DNA from: JAWLEP01 sp964553045
GTDB taxonomy: Bacteria > Fermentibacterota > Fermentibacteria > Fermentibacterales > JCC-6
Length of the DNA: 64,000 bases
Reading direction: 5' to 3'
Assembly: GCA_964553045.1 (NCBI GenBank)
Contig: CAZKJG010000007.1
Location: forward strand, 62,001 to 126,000
Part shown: positions 41,810-50,906 of the stretch, piece after piece
How positions within the stretch are numbered: position 1 is the first letter of the stretch
Layout: each line of letters starts with the position of its first letter
Made by a program: the position numbers and the translations under genes
The notes under the pieces: model-generated
The model's input: the letters and a program-made list of their open reading frames with translations, nothing else
What the model was told of the DNA's origin: nothing
Database searches by the model: none

Positions 41810-44392
41810 ATGAAGGGAATGAGGATGCTCTTCCGCGGAGCGATACCACACTGCAGGAAGCTTGCCGGGCTGCTTCCCCGTGTATTGTCCATTGCGTTGA
41901 TCCTGGGAGTCCCGACTCTGTTCGCCTGCTCGGGAGGACCTCCGGAAGAGGTGGCTCGCGATGGAGAAGAGACGTTCGTCCGCATCGACTCCATCGGCTT
42001 CGAGGCCTTTGAGGACCGGGTCCCTGCGGGCATGTCGGCCGAGCTGGCGGCAGAGACCGGCGAGGCCGGTATAGAGAGCGGCATCCATCGCGACACGGAG
42101 GTCTACAGGTCAGGGCAGAGCAGCGTACGGATCCAGGGCGCCGATTCCACTACCCACTGGCATTCGCTTCAGGCGGACATCCCCGATGACGTCCATTGCG
42201 TAGCCGCAAGGCTCTGGGTCAGGGGAGAGGGGCTTCGGGCCACGGGCAGCCAGTACGACAACACATACGCCGGATTCCGCTACGAAGGTCTGATCGGCGA
42301 CAACAGCTACGCCATAGCGGAGATCCCGAACGGCAGCTTCGACTGGACCGAGATTACCGTCTTTCTGAATGCCGATGCCCAGCTGGCGAGCAACGTCCGG
42401 TTCGTCATCTTCTCCTCGGTGAGCGGCACTCTTTGGGTGGATGACCTGACTTTCCTCTACGACGCGGAATGTGAGGACATGGAGCCAGAGGCCCTGGAGG
42501 GCCCCCTGGCGGAGTACATCGGCACCCTCCATCGGCCCACCACCTTCAAGGACATGGCTTCGCCCCCCGACGAGGGCTGTCCCGACAGCATCACCGCTGA
42601 AGAGACTCTGGAAGACGTCGACATGCTGGCCTACATTCTCGAGAACGGCTACAGCGGATACCACTACTGGATGGGCCGGGGAGTGGACTTCGACGCCGTA
42701 TTCGACAGCGTCAGGGCGTTGGCCGACGACGACGGCATGGTAGCTTTGGCGGACATCGAATCGACCATAGCCGCAGGGCTGTCGGACATACAGGACGGCC
42801 ACCTCCGAATGACGGGGCATGCGGCCCACGGCTTCCTTCAAAGGAAATGCGCCTACTTCGCCGATGTGATCGTGGAGCCCGCGGACGAGGCCGGATTCGA
42901 CGACCGTCCGGTATATGTGGTGGGCCAGTCCCTGGCCGAGGACGTGGAGCCCGGAATGGTCTACGTAGGTCCCGAGGACAGGCTCTTCCCCATCCTCTCG
43001 CGAGAGGGGACGCAGCAGTACCAGCTGGGCGTGCTCAGCAAGGAGTACGCCACCCGCGCCCCTTTCTCCTTCCTGGCCGCCCGCGGCTCGGAGATGACGG
43101 CAGCGCTTATGCTGCCCCTGCATGAGTGCCGGCTGACCCAGGCCGAGAGCTGGACCGGTCCTGTGTTCAGCACGGCAGAGGTCGACGGCGTCGACTTGGT
43201 CAGAGTCAGGAGCTTCGGCTTCCACCACGATTCGCTGCTGCGGGAATTCGTACAAAGCGGCCAGGAGCTGGCCGACAGCGACAGGCTGGTGGTGGACATC
43301 ACCGGCAACGGCGGGGGAAACAGCGAATACCCCCGCGACTTCGTCAGCGGCCTAAACGGCGGGATGGCCCAGTGGAGGCTGTACTACGCCGATCTCTGCT
43401 CCCCCGCCACGGTCGGAGCCGCTGCTGCCATACCGCTCACCGAGGGCATGGCCGAGCCGAGGGCGGAGTACATCGAGCTCATGCGGCAGACACTGGAACG
43501 TCTTCGGGAGACCCCGGTGCGCAACTGGCTCAACGTGACGCAGGAGGTTCCGCCCAGGAGGACCGGGGCCTTCAAAGGGCGCGTCGTCCTGCTGACAGAC
43601 CGCGGCGTGGCCTCCTCCGGAGAGGCCTTCATCGACTACGCCCGCTCCATTCCGCAAGCGGTGACCGTGGGCGAGAACTCCGCCGGCATCGGGACATTCG
43701 GCGATGTGCTGCAGTACTGGCTGCCCAACTCCCGGATAAGGCTGCAGGTGCCCCACAAGATCTTCCTGATGCCCGGTTTCCAGGAGGGAGTAGGCTTCAC
43801 GCCCGACTACTGGCTGGACTCCTCGAATCCCGTTCCGGAGCTCGTGGAGTGGATGAACAAGCCCGAGACCTACCGGTTCGAGCTGGAGGAGGCCGGCCCC
43901 CCGGAGCTGCACGATCTCGACTTCGAAGAGTTCGAAGACGGAATCCCGCTGCACATCCAATCCACGATCGGAGCGGGCTCCGGACCAAGCGCGCGCACCT
44001 CCGAGATCACCAGGGACACCTCGGTAAAGGTGCTGGGAGAGGCCAGCCTGCGCCTGCGGGGCGACGTGGACACCCACAGGTGGCAGGCTCTCTACCAGGA
44101 CATCCCCCGAACCTTCGGCAGGATTCGGGTCGATTACGAGGTCAGGGCGGAGAACGTCCGTCGGGAGGCCAACCAGTTCGACAACTGCTACGTGGGCTTC
44201 ATGTACACCGATTCGGCCGGCAGCAGGCAGTTCCTGACCAACGCCTACGAAGGCAGCTTCGACTGGAGGACGGACAGCCTGACTATCAACATAGAAGAGC
44301 TGGGCGCCAGCAATGTCCAGTTCATGATCTTCCTGAGCATGTCCGGGACCTTCTGGGTGGACGAGGTCAGGTTCTTCGAGCTGCCTCAGTAG
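41810..44392 (+). CDS. S41-family protease-like lipoprotein with two flanking beta domains
   Basis: An 860-residue lipoprotein (lipobox PTLFACSGG). An S41/tail-specific-protease domain lies in the middle: RLVVDITGNGGGNSEYPRDF and VLLTDRGVASSGEAFIDYAR with the likely nucleophile Ser in ASSGE. A domain before it ending GSFDWTEITVFLN ... SGTLWVDDLTF and one after it ending GSFDWRTDSLTIN ... SGTFWVDEVRF are clearly duplicated and look like carbohydrate-binding jelly rolls. The start may be 41825, which has AAGGG at better spacing. No PDZ is evident. It probably acts in the envelope. Confidence 0.75.
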   Translation: MKGMRMLFRGAIPHCRKLAGLLPRVLSIALILGVPTLFACSGGPPEEVARDGEETFVRIDSIGFEAFEDRVPAGMSAELAAETGEAGIESGIHRDTEVYRSGQSSVRIQGADSTTHWHSLQADIPDDVHCVAARLWVRGEGLRATGSQYDNTYAGFRYEGLIGDNSYAIAEIPNGSFDWTEITVFLNADAQLASNVRFVIFSSVSGTLWVDDLTFLYDAECEDMEPEALEGPLAEYIGTLHRPTTFKDMASPPDEGCPDSITAEETLEDVDMLAYILENGYSGYHYWMGRGVDFDAVFDSVRALADDDGMVALADIESTIAAGLSDIQDGHLRMTGHAAHGFLQRKCAYFADVIVEPADEAGFDDRPVYVVGQSLAEDVEPGMVYVGPEDRLFPILSREGTQQYQLGVLSKEYATRAPFSFLAARGSEMTAALMLPLHECRLTQAESWTGPVFSTAEVDGVDLVRVRSFGFHHDSLLREFVQSGQELADSDRLVVDITGNGGGNSEYPRDFVSGLNGGMAQWRLYYADLCSPATVGAAAAIPLTEGMAEPRAEYIELMRQTLERLRETPVRNWLNVTQEVPPRRTGAFKGRVVLLTDRGVASSGEAFIDYARSIPQAVTVGENSAGIGTFGDVLQYWLPNSRIRLQVPHKIFLMPGFQEGVGFTPDYWLDSSNPVPELVEWMNKPETYRFELEEAGPPELHDLDFEEFEDGIPLHIQSTIGAGSGPSARTSEITRDTSVKVLGEASLRLRGDVDTHRWQALYQDIPRTFGRIRVDYEVRAENVRREANQFDNCYVGFMYTDSAGSRQFLTNAYEGSFDWRTDSLTINIEELGASNVQFMIFLSMSGTFWVDEVRFFELPQ

Positions 44393-44624
44393 GCGACGAG
44401 CGCGCAGCATCCGCCGAGCGGATCACAGCCGGGATCTCTGAGAGTCAGACTCTGGCCGGCCGACCTGCTGTATGCCAGACTAGACCCGAACATCTGCAGG
44501 GGCTCCGCCCTGCCGAAGAATGCCCTGTCCGCGGCAAGTGCTTCGCCGTGGCCGCCAACCTGGTGCTGGGACTGCATGCGGAGCTGGCCCTGAAGACAGC
44601 AGCAGTACCCCGTGAGGGGATCCG

Positions 44625-44990
44625 TTACCGTCCGGATTCGGAATGGGCGCGGGGATTCTGAATCCCATCCTGATCGCTTTTCAGCAGGCCCCTGAAACGA
44701 CGCAGGCTCCCGTACTGTCCTTCGTTGCGCGCCCACCGCCCGACCTCGGCCATATCGACTTCTCTGCGGCGGGCTACCAGAAGCGCCTGCTGAAGGCACT
44801 GCTCGTCGCCGAAGTAGAAGTAGCCGGCCAGTCTGTCCTTGACACATTCCGTGGGAGAGAGCAGCCGCAGCAGCCCTGTAGCTTCCGCCCTCTCCTCCAC
44901 GCTGCTCTGGCGGAATACTGCAGGCCAGCAGCCACTCTGGCCAAAGCAGCTCCACATGCGCACCCTGCCAGGTGTCTTGACTGCCGGCAA
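44625..44990 (-). pseudogene. Decayed gene with a nucleotidyltransferase-associated C-terminal segment
   Basis: The segment LLRLLSPTECVKDRLAGYFY followed by GDEQCLQQALLVARRREVDM resembles the C-terminus of small nucleotidyltransferase-like (AbiEii-related) proteins. Upstream, protein-like sequence appears in another frame (about 44950-45140), so the gene looks frameshifted and has lost its catalytic N-terminus. The rest of 44393-45230 shows no sound gene on either strand. Family assignment is from memory of the motif. Confidence 0.4.
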
Positions 44991-45230
44991 CCATTCCGCC
45001 GATTCTCCGGCCCAGGGCCTCAGTGTCAGGCACGCGGCCGGAGACAGGACCCCCCGAAGCCCAGATCAGCCCGCCCTCAAACCTTGCTGCGCCCTTCGGG
45101 CAGAGGTATTCTTTTCTCCTCATTCGAGCAGATGCCGGGCGGCAGAGTATTCTGCTGCAAGACAGCCACAGCAGGTCTACAAACCGCGCCAAAGCGGATT
45201 GGAGACGACATTCGACGGACGGGGGCGGGC

Positions 45231-46652
45231 TTGAGCAGGGTCTGGTGGCTTTTCGGCATCCTTCCGGTGGTGTGCCTGCTGCTGCTGGCCCCTCCCGCCG
45301 GGGCGGCCGATGCCGGCGGGGAGGCGGACAGAACACAGATCTACCTCGTCTTTGGAATAATCGCCCTCACCGCCATCCTGTTCCTCACCGAGGCCATCCC
45401 CATAGTGGCCACCGCCATGGTGGTCCCCTCCCTGCTGGTTCTGCTACGGATCGTGCCCTACAGCGAGGCCTTCTCCGGCTTCGCCGACAAGTGGGTGCTG
45501 CTGTTCCTCTTCATGTTCATCATCGGCGACTCGCTCTTCCAGACGGGTGTGGCCGACAGGATAGGCGCCACCATAGTCAGGTTCGCCTCCGGGGGGGAGA
45601 CCAGCCTGGTGATACACATCATGCTGGTGGCCGCGGTGATGTCGGCCTTCCTCAGCAACACCGGCACCGCCGCGTGCCTGCTTCCCATAATCATGGCCAT
45701 CTCCAAGCAGAGCGGCGTCTCCCTGAAGAAGCTGCTGATACCCATGGCGTTCGCCACCTCCCTGGGCGGCACCCTCACCCTGATAGGCACCCCGCCCAAC
45801 GGGATCGTGCAGTCCACCTACGAGAGCATGAGCGGCAACACCTTCGGCTTCTTCGAGTACTCCAAGGTGGGCATCTTCGTCTTCGTGGGGGGGATGCTCT
45901 TCCTGTCCACCTTCGGCAGACGGCTGCTGTCCGTTGGCAGGGGCCCCGCAGGGGAGGAAGAGGCCCCGGCTGCGGAGGCCGACGCCGAGGAACATCCCAA
46001 GCCGAACACCGCAAAGGCCCCCATAGCCATTACCGTCTTCCTCCTGGTGGTCTTCTTCATGGCCATGGACCCCATCTGGCAGAGGCTGTTCCCGCCCCTT
46101 GCCGACTACTTCGGCATCATCCCCCTCACCGCCTACGCCGTCCTGGGGGTGGTGGTGCTCATGGCGACCGGTGTCATGACCGCCGAGAATGTATTCGGGG
46201 CCGTCAACTGGACCACCATCTTCCTGTTCGCGGGAATGCTCTCCCTGAAACCCGCCCTGATCAGCACGGGCGCGGCGGACTTCATAGCCAACGGCATGAT
46301 AGGGGCCACGGAATCCCTCCACCTGAACCCCAACTACGCCGTGCTGGCCGCCCTGGTACTGGTTTCCGTCATGGTGACGAACTTCATGTCGAACACCGCC
46401 ACCGCCGCCCTGCTGGCCCCGGTGGCCATGGAGACCGGCATCCTGCTGGGCTGCGACCCCGCCCCCCTGCTCATGGGCGTGGCCCTGGCCTGCTCGGCCT
46501 GCTTCCTCACCCCGGTGGCCACGCCGCCCAACACCCTCGTCCTGGGGCCCGGGGGCTACTCCTTCCGCGACTACCTCAGGGCCGGATGGCTGCTGCAGCT
46601 CATCGTGGTGGTGATCCTGGTCCTGCTGGTGCCGGTGTTCTTCCCCTTCTGA
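45231..46652 (+). CDS. DASS/SLC13-type sodium-coupled anion transporter
   Basis: A 473-residue membrane protein with about twelve helices. It contains the paired DASS motifs SNTGTAACLLPI and SNTATAALLAPV and the substrate-loop LIGTPPNGIVQS and VATPPNTLVLGPG. These transporters import dicarboxylates or sulfate. A variable acidic loop (about 245-265) lies between the two halves. TTG start at 45231 after GGGGGCGGGC; the frame is open upstream, but that part is not membrane-like. Confidence 0.8.
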   Translation: MSRVWWLFGILPVVCLLLLAPPAGAADAGGEADRTQIYLVFGIIALTAILFLTEAIPIVATAMVVPSLLVLLRIVPYSEAFSGFADKWVLLFLFMFIIGDSLFQTGVADRIGATIVRFASGGETSLVIHIMLVAAVMSAFLSNTGTAACLLPIIMAISKQSGVSLKKLLIPMAFATSLGGTLTLIGTPPNGIVQSTYESMSGNTFGFFEYSKVGIFVFVGGMLFLSTFGRRLLSVGRGPAGEEEAPAAEADAEEHPKPNTAKAPIAITVFLLVVFFMAMDPIWQRLFPPLADYFGIIPLTAYAVLGVVVLMATGVMTAENVFGAVNWTTIFLFAGMLSLKPALISTGAADFIANGMIGATESLHLNPNYAVLAALVLVSVMVTNFMSNTATAALLAPVAMETGILLGCDPAPLLMGVALACSACFLTPVATPPNTLVLGPGGYSFRDYLRAGWLLQLIVVVILVLLVPVFFPF

Positions 46653-46806
46653 CATCGGGGGTATCCGCCGCACTTGCGGGCCCAAACCGCTCCGACTATC
46701 AGTGGTACCTCGGCAGCAGGCACATCTCGGAAAAGGGCGGTGATGCGGTGAATCACACAAGGCTCGGGGTCCGGGCGCTGCCCGGCCCGATGAGACGTCC
46801 CCTCTG

Positions 46807-47607
46807 ATGGGCGCACCGGTGGCGGTGGTGGCGGGGGCCGCGGGCGGCATAGGCGGGAAGACCGCCGGCCTGCTGCTGAAGGAGGGTTACAGGGTTATAG
46901 CCCTGGACATCGACGAGACCCACCTCCCCGGCGTGGAGCCGGTCGTGCTCGACATTACCGACAGGGCCGCGGTAGGCGGCTTCGTCGAATCCCTCTCCCG
47001 CCAGGGCACCCGGGTGGACGCGCTGGTGGTCAGCGCGGCGGTGCACAACACCCATCCGGTCCGCTTCCTGACCGACGACGTCGTGGACCACGTGCTCGAT
47101 GTCAACCTGGCCAGCCACATCAAGCTGGTGAGGGACTTCCTGCCCCTGATCCCCCGGGGGGGAGCCGTGGTGGGAATAAGCTCCATAGCCGCCTGCGTGG
47201 GCGTTCCCATGTCCTCGCTCTATTCGGCCTCCAAGGCCGGCCTGGAGGGGTTCTACGAATCCCTGCGAAACGAGATGCGGCCCAGGGGCATCAGGGTGTC
47301 GGTGGTGCACCCCGGCAACGTGAACACCGGCTTCAACGAGACGGGCAACACCTGGGACCCCTCCGAGGACCGTCCCACGGGCGCCCTCTACGAGAAGGTG
47401 GTGAGCCGGATCGACAGCCGCTACGGCATCGACCCCGGGGTCGTCGCGCGGACGGTCCTGAAGGTGCTGGGCAAGAAGAGGCCCCGGTTCTGCTACGTGG
47501 TGGGCATGAACGCCAGAAAGGCCAACTGGGCCAGGAAGCTGCTGGGAAGGGACCTGGCCATAAAGCTCATGGGCATGTACTTCGGCTTTACCGGGAAGGG
47601 CGAATAG
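46807..47607 (+). CDS. Short-chain dehydrogenase/reductase
   Basis: A 266-residue classical SDR. The NAD(P) motif GAAGGIGGKTA, LDID after the second strand (favouring NAD), the Ser in GISSIAA and the catalytic Y-x-x-x-K in YSASKAG are all present. PGNVNTGFNE follows. The substrate is unknown. It is convergent with guaA. Confidence 0.85.
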   Translation: MGAPVAVVAGAAGGIGGKTAGLLLKEGYRVIALDIDETHLPGVEPVVLDITDRAAVGGFVESLSRQGTRVDALVVSAAVHNTHPVRFLTDDVVDHVLDVNLASHIKLVRDFLPLIPRGGAVVGISSIAACVGVPMSSLYSASKAGLEGFYESLRNEMRPRGIRVSVVHPGNVNTGFNETGNTWDPSEDRPTGALYEKVVSRIDSRYGIDPGVVARTVLKVLGKKRPRFCYVVGMNARKANWARKLLGRDLAIKLMGMYFGFTGKGE

Positions 47608-47631
47608 CCGGAAGGCCGTGCCCGGGCAGCC

Positions 47632-48594
47632 TCAGACCGCCTCCATGGTGGAAGGCGGCTTGGAGGTGATGTTGTAGGTGACGCTGACCACTCCGGGAAC
47701 TCCCTCCACGATCTCCGCCGCCAGCTTCCGCAGCGTTGCGAACGGAAGCTCGGTGGGCGTGGCGGTCCTGGCGTCCACGCTCTCCCAGCAGCGGACCTCT
47801 ATCTGCAGGCCGAAGTCCCTTCGGCCCTCCCTCATTCCGGTAACCCTGTCCCGGTGCAGCACGGCCATGTACTGAAAGGCGCCGGTGCCCTCCAGCCGGC
47901 CCTCCACCAGGGCGGTGGCCTTCCTGACGGTCTCCACCCTCTCCGGGGTGGCCTCGCCTATCACCCTGGCCGCCAGGGCCGGGCCGGGGAAGGGTATGCG
48001 CTGAAAGGCCTTCCGGGGAAGACCCAGGGCCTCCCCGACCTTCCTTACGCCATCCTTGCGCAACCGGACCAGGGGCTCGATTATGCCGTATCCGAAGGTC
48101 TCCTCGGGGTCTATTCCCAGCTGCTCGAAAACGTTGTGCTGCCTCTTGATGCCGGCCACGGTCTCGTCTACGTCGGTCAGGATGGTTCCCTGCAGCAGAT
48201 GGGCGGCGCCGCTTTCCCGCACCAGCCTGCCGAACACGTCCCTGTAGAAGGTCCGGGTCACCGCCTCCCGCTTCTCCTCGGGGTCGGAGAGGCCGGAGAG
48301 CGCGGACAGGAACTCCTCCCTGGCGTCCACCAGCTCGACGGGAACGCCCAGCCCCTCGAACAGCTCCACCACCCATTCGGGCTCACCCCGCCTCATGAGG
48401 CCGTTGTCGATGAAGACGGTCCTCAGACGCCGGCCGAGAGCCCGGTGCCCCAGCATGGTGACCACCGAGGAGTCAACCCCTCCCGAGAGGGCGTTAATGG
48501 CCCTGCCCTCCCCGACCTTTCTGCGTATCTCCTCTACCTTCCCGTCTGCGAATGCGCGGGCGTCCAGGTCACGGGCGGCTATCTCCTCTGTCAT
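47632..48594 (-). CDS. guaA: GMP synthetase ATP-pyrophosphatase subunit (split GuaA)
   Basis: A 320-residue enzyme with the PP-loop ALSGGVDSSV, TVFIDNGLMR, QGTILTDVDET and the C-terminal dimerisation domain ending NITSKPPSTMEAV. It makes GMP from XMP. The N-terminal glutamine amidotransferase domain of usual bacterial GuaA is absent, as in archaeal two-subunit enzymes, so a separate amidotransferase should exist elsewhere. The start may be ATG 48594 or a TTG at 48627 that has GGAGG upstream. Confidence 0.9.
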   Translation of the reverse strand: MTEEIAARDLDARAFADGKVEEIRRKVGEGRAINALSGGVDSSVVTMLGHRALGRRLRTVFIDNGLMRRGEPEWVVELFEGLGVPVELVDAREEFLSALSGLSDPEEKREAVTRTFYRDVFGRLVRESGAAHLLQGTILTDVDETVAGIKRQHNVFEQLGIDPEETFGYGIIEPLVRLRKDGVRKVGEALGLPRKAFQRIPFPGPALAARVIGEATPERVETVRKATALVEGRLEGTGAFQYMAVLHRDRVTGMREGRRDFGLQIEVRCWESVDARTATPTELPFATLRKLAAEIVEGVPGVVSVTYNITSKPPSTMEAV

Positions 48595-48842
48595 CAGCCT
48601 CTCATCCCTTTCCCTGCTGGTCTGCAACTGCAACCTCCGTCAAGGCCCCCGGCGGACATGGGCCGCCGGCCGGCGCCTGCGGCCGGGAAGATAACGGCAA
48701 GCGGGGTCGGGGGCCAGCGTTTCACCTTCGCTTCGAAAGCGCCGGGCGGCTTCTGTCCCCCGGCAAGGGCTGGCCTTACCCGACAATTCCGGTATTGTAT
48801 TTGTCTGAATAATCGTCCTACTCCAGCGGTCGGGAGGCTATC

Positions 48843-49589
48843 GTGGAGCTCGATGAAAGGCAGGCCGAACTGTGCGAGAACAGCAGCTGGGATCTCTCCG
48901 ACCTCAGCGCGCTGTTCCTCAACTGCACCCTCAAGCGCTCGCCGAGGCAGTCCCACACCAGGGGGCTGATCGACGTATCCCGTGCGATCATGGAGAAAAA
49001 CGGCGTCTCGGTGGAGGTCATCAGGGCGGCCGATCATCACATAGCGACGGGGGTCTACCCCGACATGACCGAGCACGGCTGGGACCGCGACGACTGGCCC
49101 GGGATCTATGCGAAGGTGCTCGCGGCGGATATCCTCGTTATCGGCTCGCCTATCTGGCTTGGCGTCAGGTCGTCGGTGTGCAGCAAGGTGATAGAGAGGC
49201 TCTACTCCAGCTCCGGGGACCTCAACGAAGAGGGCCAGTACGTCTACTACGGCCGGGCCGGCGGCTGCATCATCACCGGAAACGAGGATGGAGCCAAGCA
49301 CTGCGCCATGAGCATACTCTACTCGCTGCAGCACCTGGGCTACGCGATACCGCCGCAGGCCGACGCCGGCTGGATCGGCGAGGTGGGCCCCGGTCCGTCG
49401 TATCTCGATCCCGGCTCGGGCGGCCCCGAGAACGACTTCACCAACCGCAACACCACCTTCATGACCTGGAACCTGATGCACATGGCCAGGATGCTGAAGG
49501 ACAGGGGGGGCATTCCGGCCCACGGCAACCAGCGGTCACTCTGGGAGAGCGGCTGCAGGTTCGACCATCCCAATCCGGAGTACAGGTAG
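48843..49589 (+). CDS. Flavodoxin-fold NAD(P)H:FMN reductase-like protein
   Basis: A 248-residue protein of the flavodoxin-like family. It has LFLNCTLKRSPRQSHTRGL (phosphate loop), ADILVIGSPIWLGVRSSVC and GRAGGCIITGNEDGAKHC. GTG start at 48843 with GGGAGG upstream. It is 21 bp before eanB and so may supply reducing power or handle sulfur for the ergothioneine genes; this link is by context only. Confidence 0.75.
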   Translation: MELDERQAELCENSSWDLSDLSALFLNCTLKRSPRQSHTRGLIDVSRAIMEKNGVSVEVIRAADHHIATGVYPDMTEHGWDRDDWPGIYAKVLAADILVIGSPIWLGVRSSVCSKVIERLYSSSGDLNEEGQYVYYGRAGGCIITGNEDGAKHCAMSILYSLQHLGYAIPPQADAGWIGEVGPGPSYLDPGSGGPENDFTNRNTTFMTWNLMHMARMLKDRGGIPAHGNQRSLWESGCRFDHPNPEYR

Positions 49590-49610
49590 ACCGCACTTGA
49601 GGGAGGGGAG

Positions 49611-50906
49611 ATGAGCATGCGCTCCATCACCGCAGCGGAGCTTGCCCGCAGGCTGGGTGACCCCGGACTGGTGCCGCTGGACGTCCGCGACGTCAACGCC
49701 TACAACGGATGGCGCCTTGCCGGCGAGCCGCGGGGCGGACACGTTCCCGGCGCCAGAAGCCTGCCCGCCGACTGGGTTGGAAAGCCGTTCTGGAGGGACG
49801 TGCTGCGCAAGAAGGCCCTGCCCGAAGGAGCGGAAACCGTCACATACGGCTACGACCCGGGCCGTGCCGAGAGGGTTGCCCGTGCGCTGGCCGACGCGGG
49901 GCTCGAAGAGCCCCTGGTCTGCCCTGACTTCCTTGAAGGATGGGTAGCGGATGAGGCCCTGCCGCTGCAGCGCATGCCGCGGTTCGGCACGCTTGTACAT
50001 CCCCGCTGGCTGCGGGACGCGATGGAGGGACGGCCCCCGGAGGAGCCGCCCGGCGCCTCCCTCGTGGTCTGCCACTCCCACTACCGCAACCCCGACGACT
50101 ACGCCCGGGGCCACATCCCCGGAGCCGTGGCCATGAACACCCTCGCCCTGGAGGAGCCGCGGATGTGGAACCGCCGCACCCCCGAGGAGCTGCGAAGAAC
50201 GCTGCTCGACCACGGGATCACCGCCGACACCACGGTGGTCACCTGCGGCCGCTTCTCGCAGCCGGACAACCGCGACCCCTTCCCCGGAAGCAACGCCGGC
50301 CAGATAGGGGCCATACGAAGCGCCGTGATAATGATGTACGCGGGAGTCAGGGACGTCCGGGTCCTCAACGGCGGTCTCATGGCCTGGGAGGCCTGGGGGC
50401 TGCCCGTCTCGAAAGAGGCCGTGGAGCCCGTGCCCGCCGGCGGGTTCGGCGCGGACATACCCGACCGCCCGAAGCTGATGGTGGACCTTCCGGAGGCCAG
50501 GGAGCTTCTGACCGCAGACGACGGCGAGCTGGTGAGCGTCCGCAGCTGGCGGGAGTTCATAGGAGAGGTCAGCGGCTACAACTACATAGACGTAAGGGGC
50601 CGGATCCCGGGTGCCGTCTTCGGGGACTGCGGCAGCGACGCCTACCACATGGAGAACTTCCGCAACCCCGACCACACCACCCGCGAGTACGGCGAGGTGG
50701 AGCGGAGGTGGAAGGACAGCGGAATAACACCGGACAGGCGCATAGCCTTCTACTGCGGCACGGGCTGGCGGGCCAGCGAGGCCTTCCTCAACGCTTGGCT
50801 GCTGGGCTGGGACAACATCGCCGTCTACGACGGCGGCTGGATGGAGTGGAGCAGCGACCCGGCGAACCCCATCGCGACCGGCGTGCCGGACGGCGGTGAT
50901 GACTGA
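49611..50906 (+). CDS. eanB: Hercynine sulfurtransferase EanB (multi-rhodanese)
   Basis: A 431-residue protein of repeated rhodanese domains. The last one has the active loop FYCGTGWRAS with Cys at 382 (codon 50754-50756). EanB of Chlorobium inserts polysulfide sulfur into hercynine without oxygen, using a cysteine in this loop. Length, the C-terminal loop and the overlap with a histidine-methyltransferase gene all fit EanB rather than a housekeeping thiosulfate sulfurtransferase. ATG follows GGGAGGGGAG. Confidence 0.8.
   Translation: MSMRSITAAELARRLGDPGLVPLDVRDVNAYNGWRLAGEPRGGHVPGARSLPADWVGKPFWRDVLRKKALPEGAETVTYGYDPGRAERVARALADAGLEEPLVCPDFLEGWVADEALPLQRMPRFGTLVHPRWLRDAMEGRPPEEPPGASLVVCHSHYRNPDDYARGHIPGAVAMNTLALEEPRMWNRRTPEELRRTLLDHGITADTTVVTCGRFSQPDNRDPFPGSNAGQIGAIRSAVIMMYAGVRDVRVLNGGLMAWEAWGLPVSKEAVEPVPAGGFGADIPDRPKLMVDLPEARELLTADDGELVSVRSWREFIGEVSGYNYIDVRGRIPGAVFGDCGSDAYHMENFRNPDHTTREYGEVERRWKDSGITPDRRIAFYCGTGWRASEAFLNAWLLGWDNIAVYDGGWMEWSSDPANPIATGVPDGGDD

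Noticed and set aside
44386..45336. A 316-residue minus-strand frame
   Set aside because: Only part of it resembles protein; the recognisable motif lies in a different frame, so I treat the area as a pseudogene.
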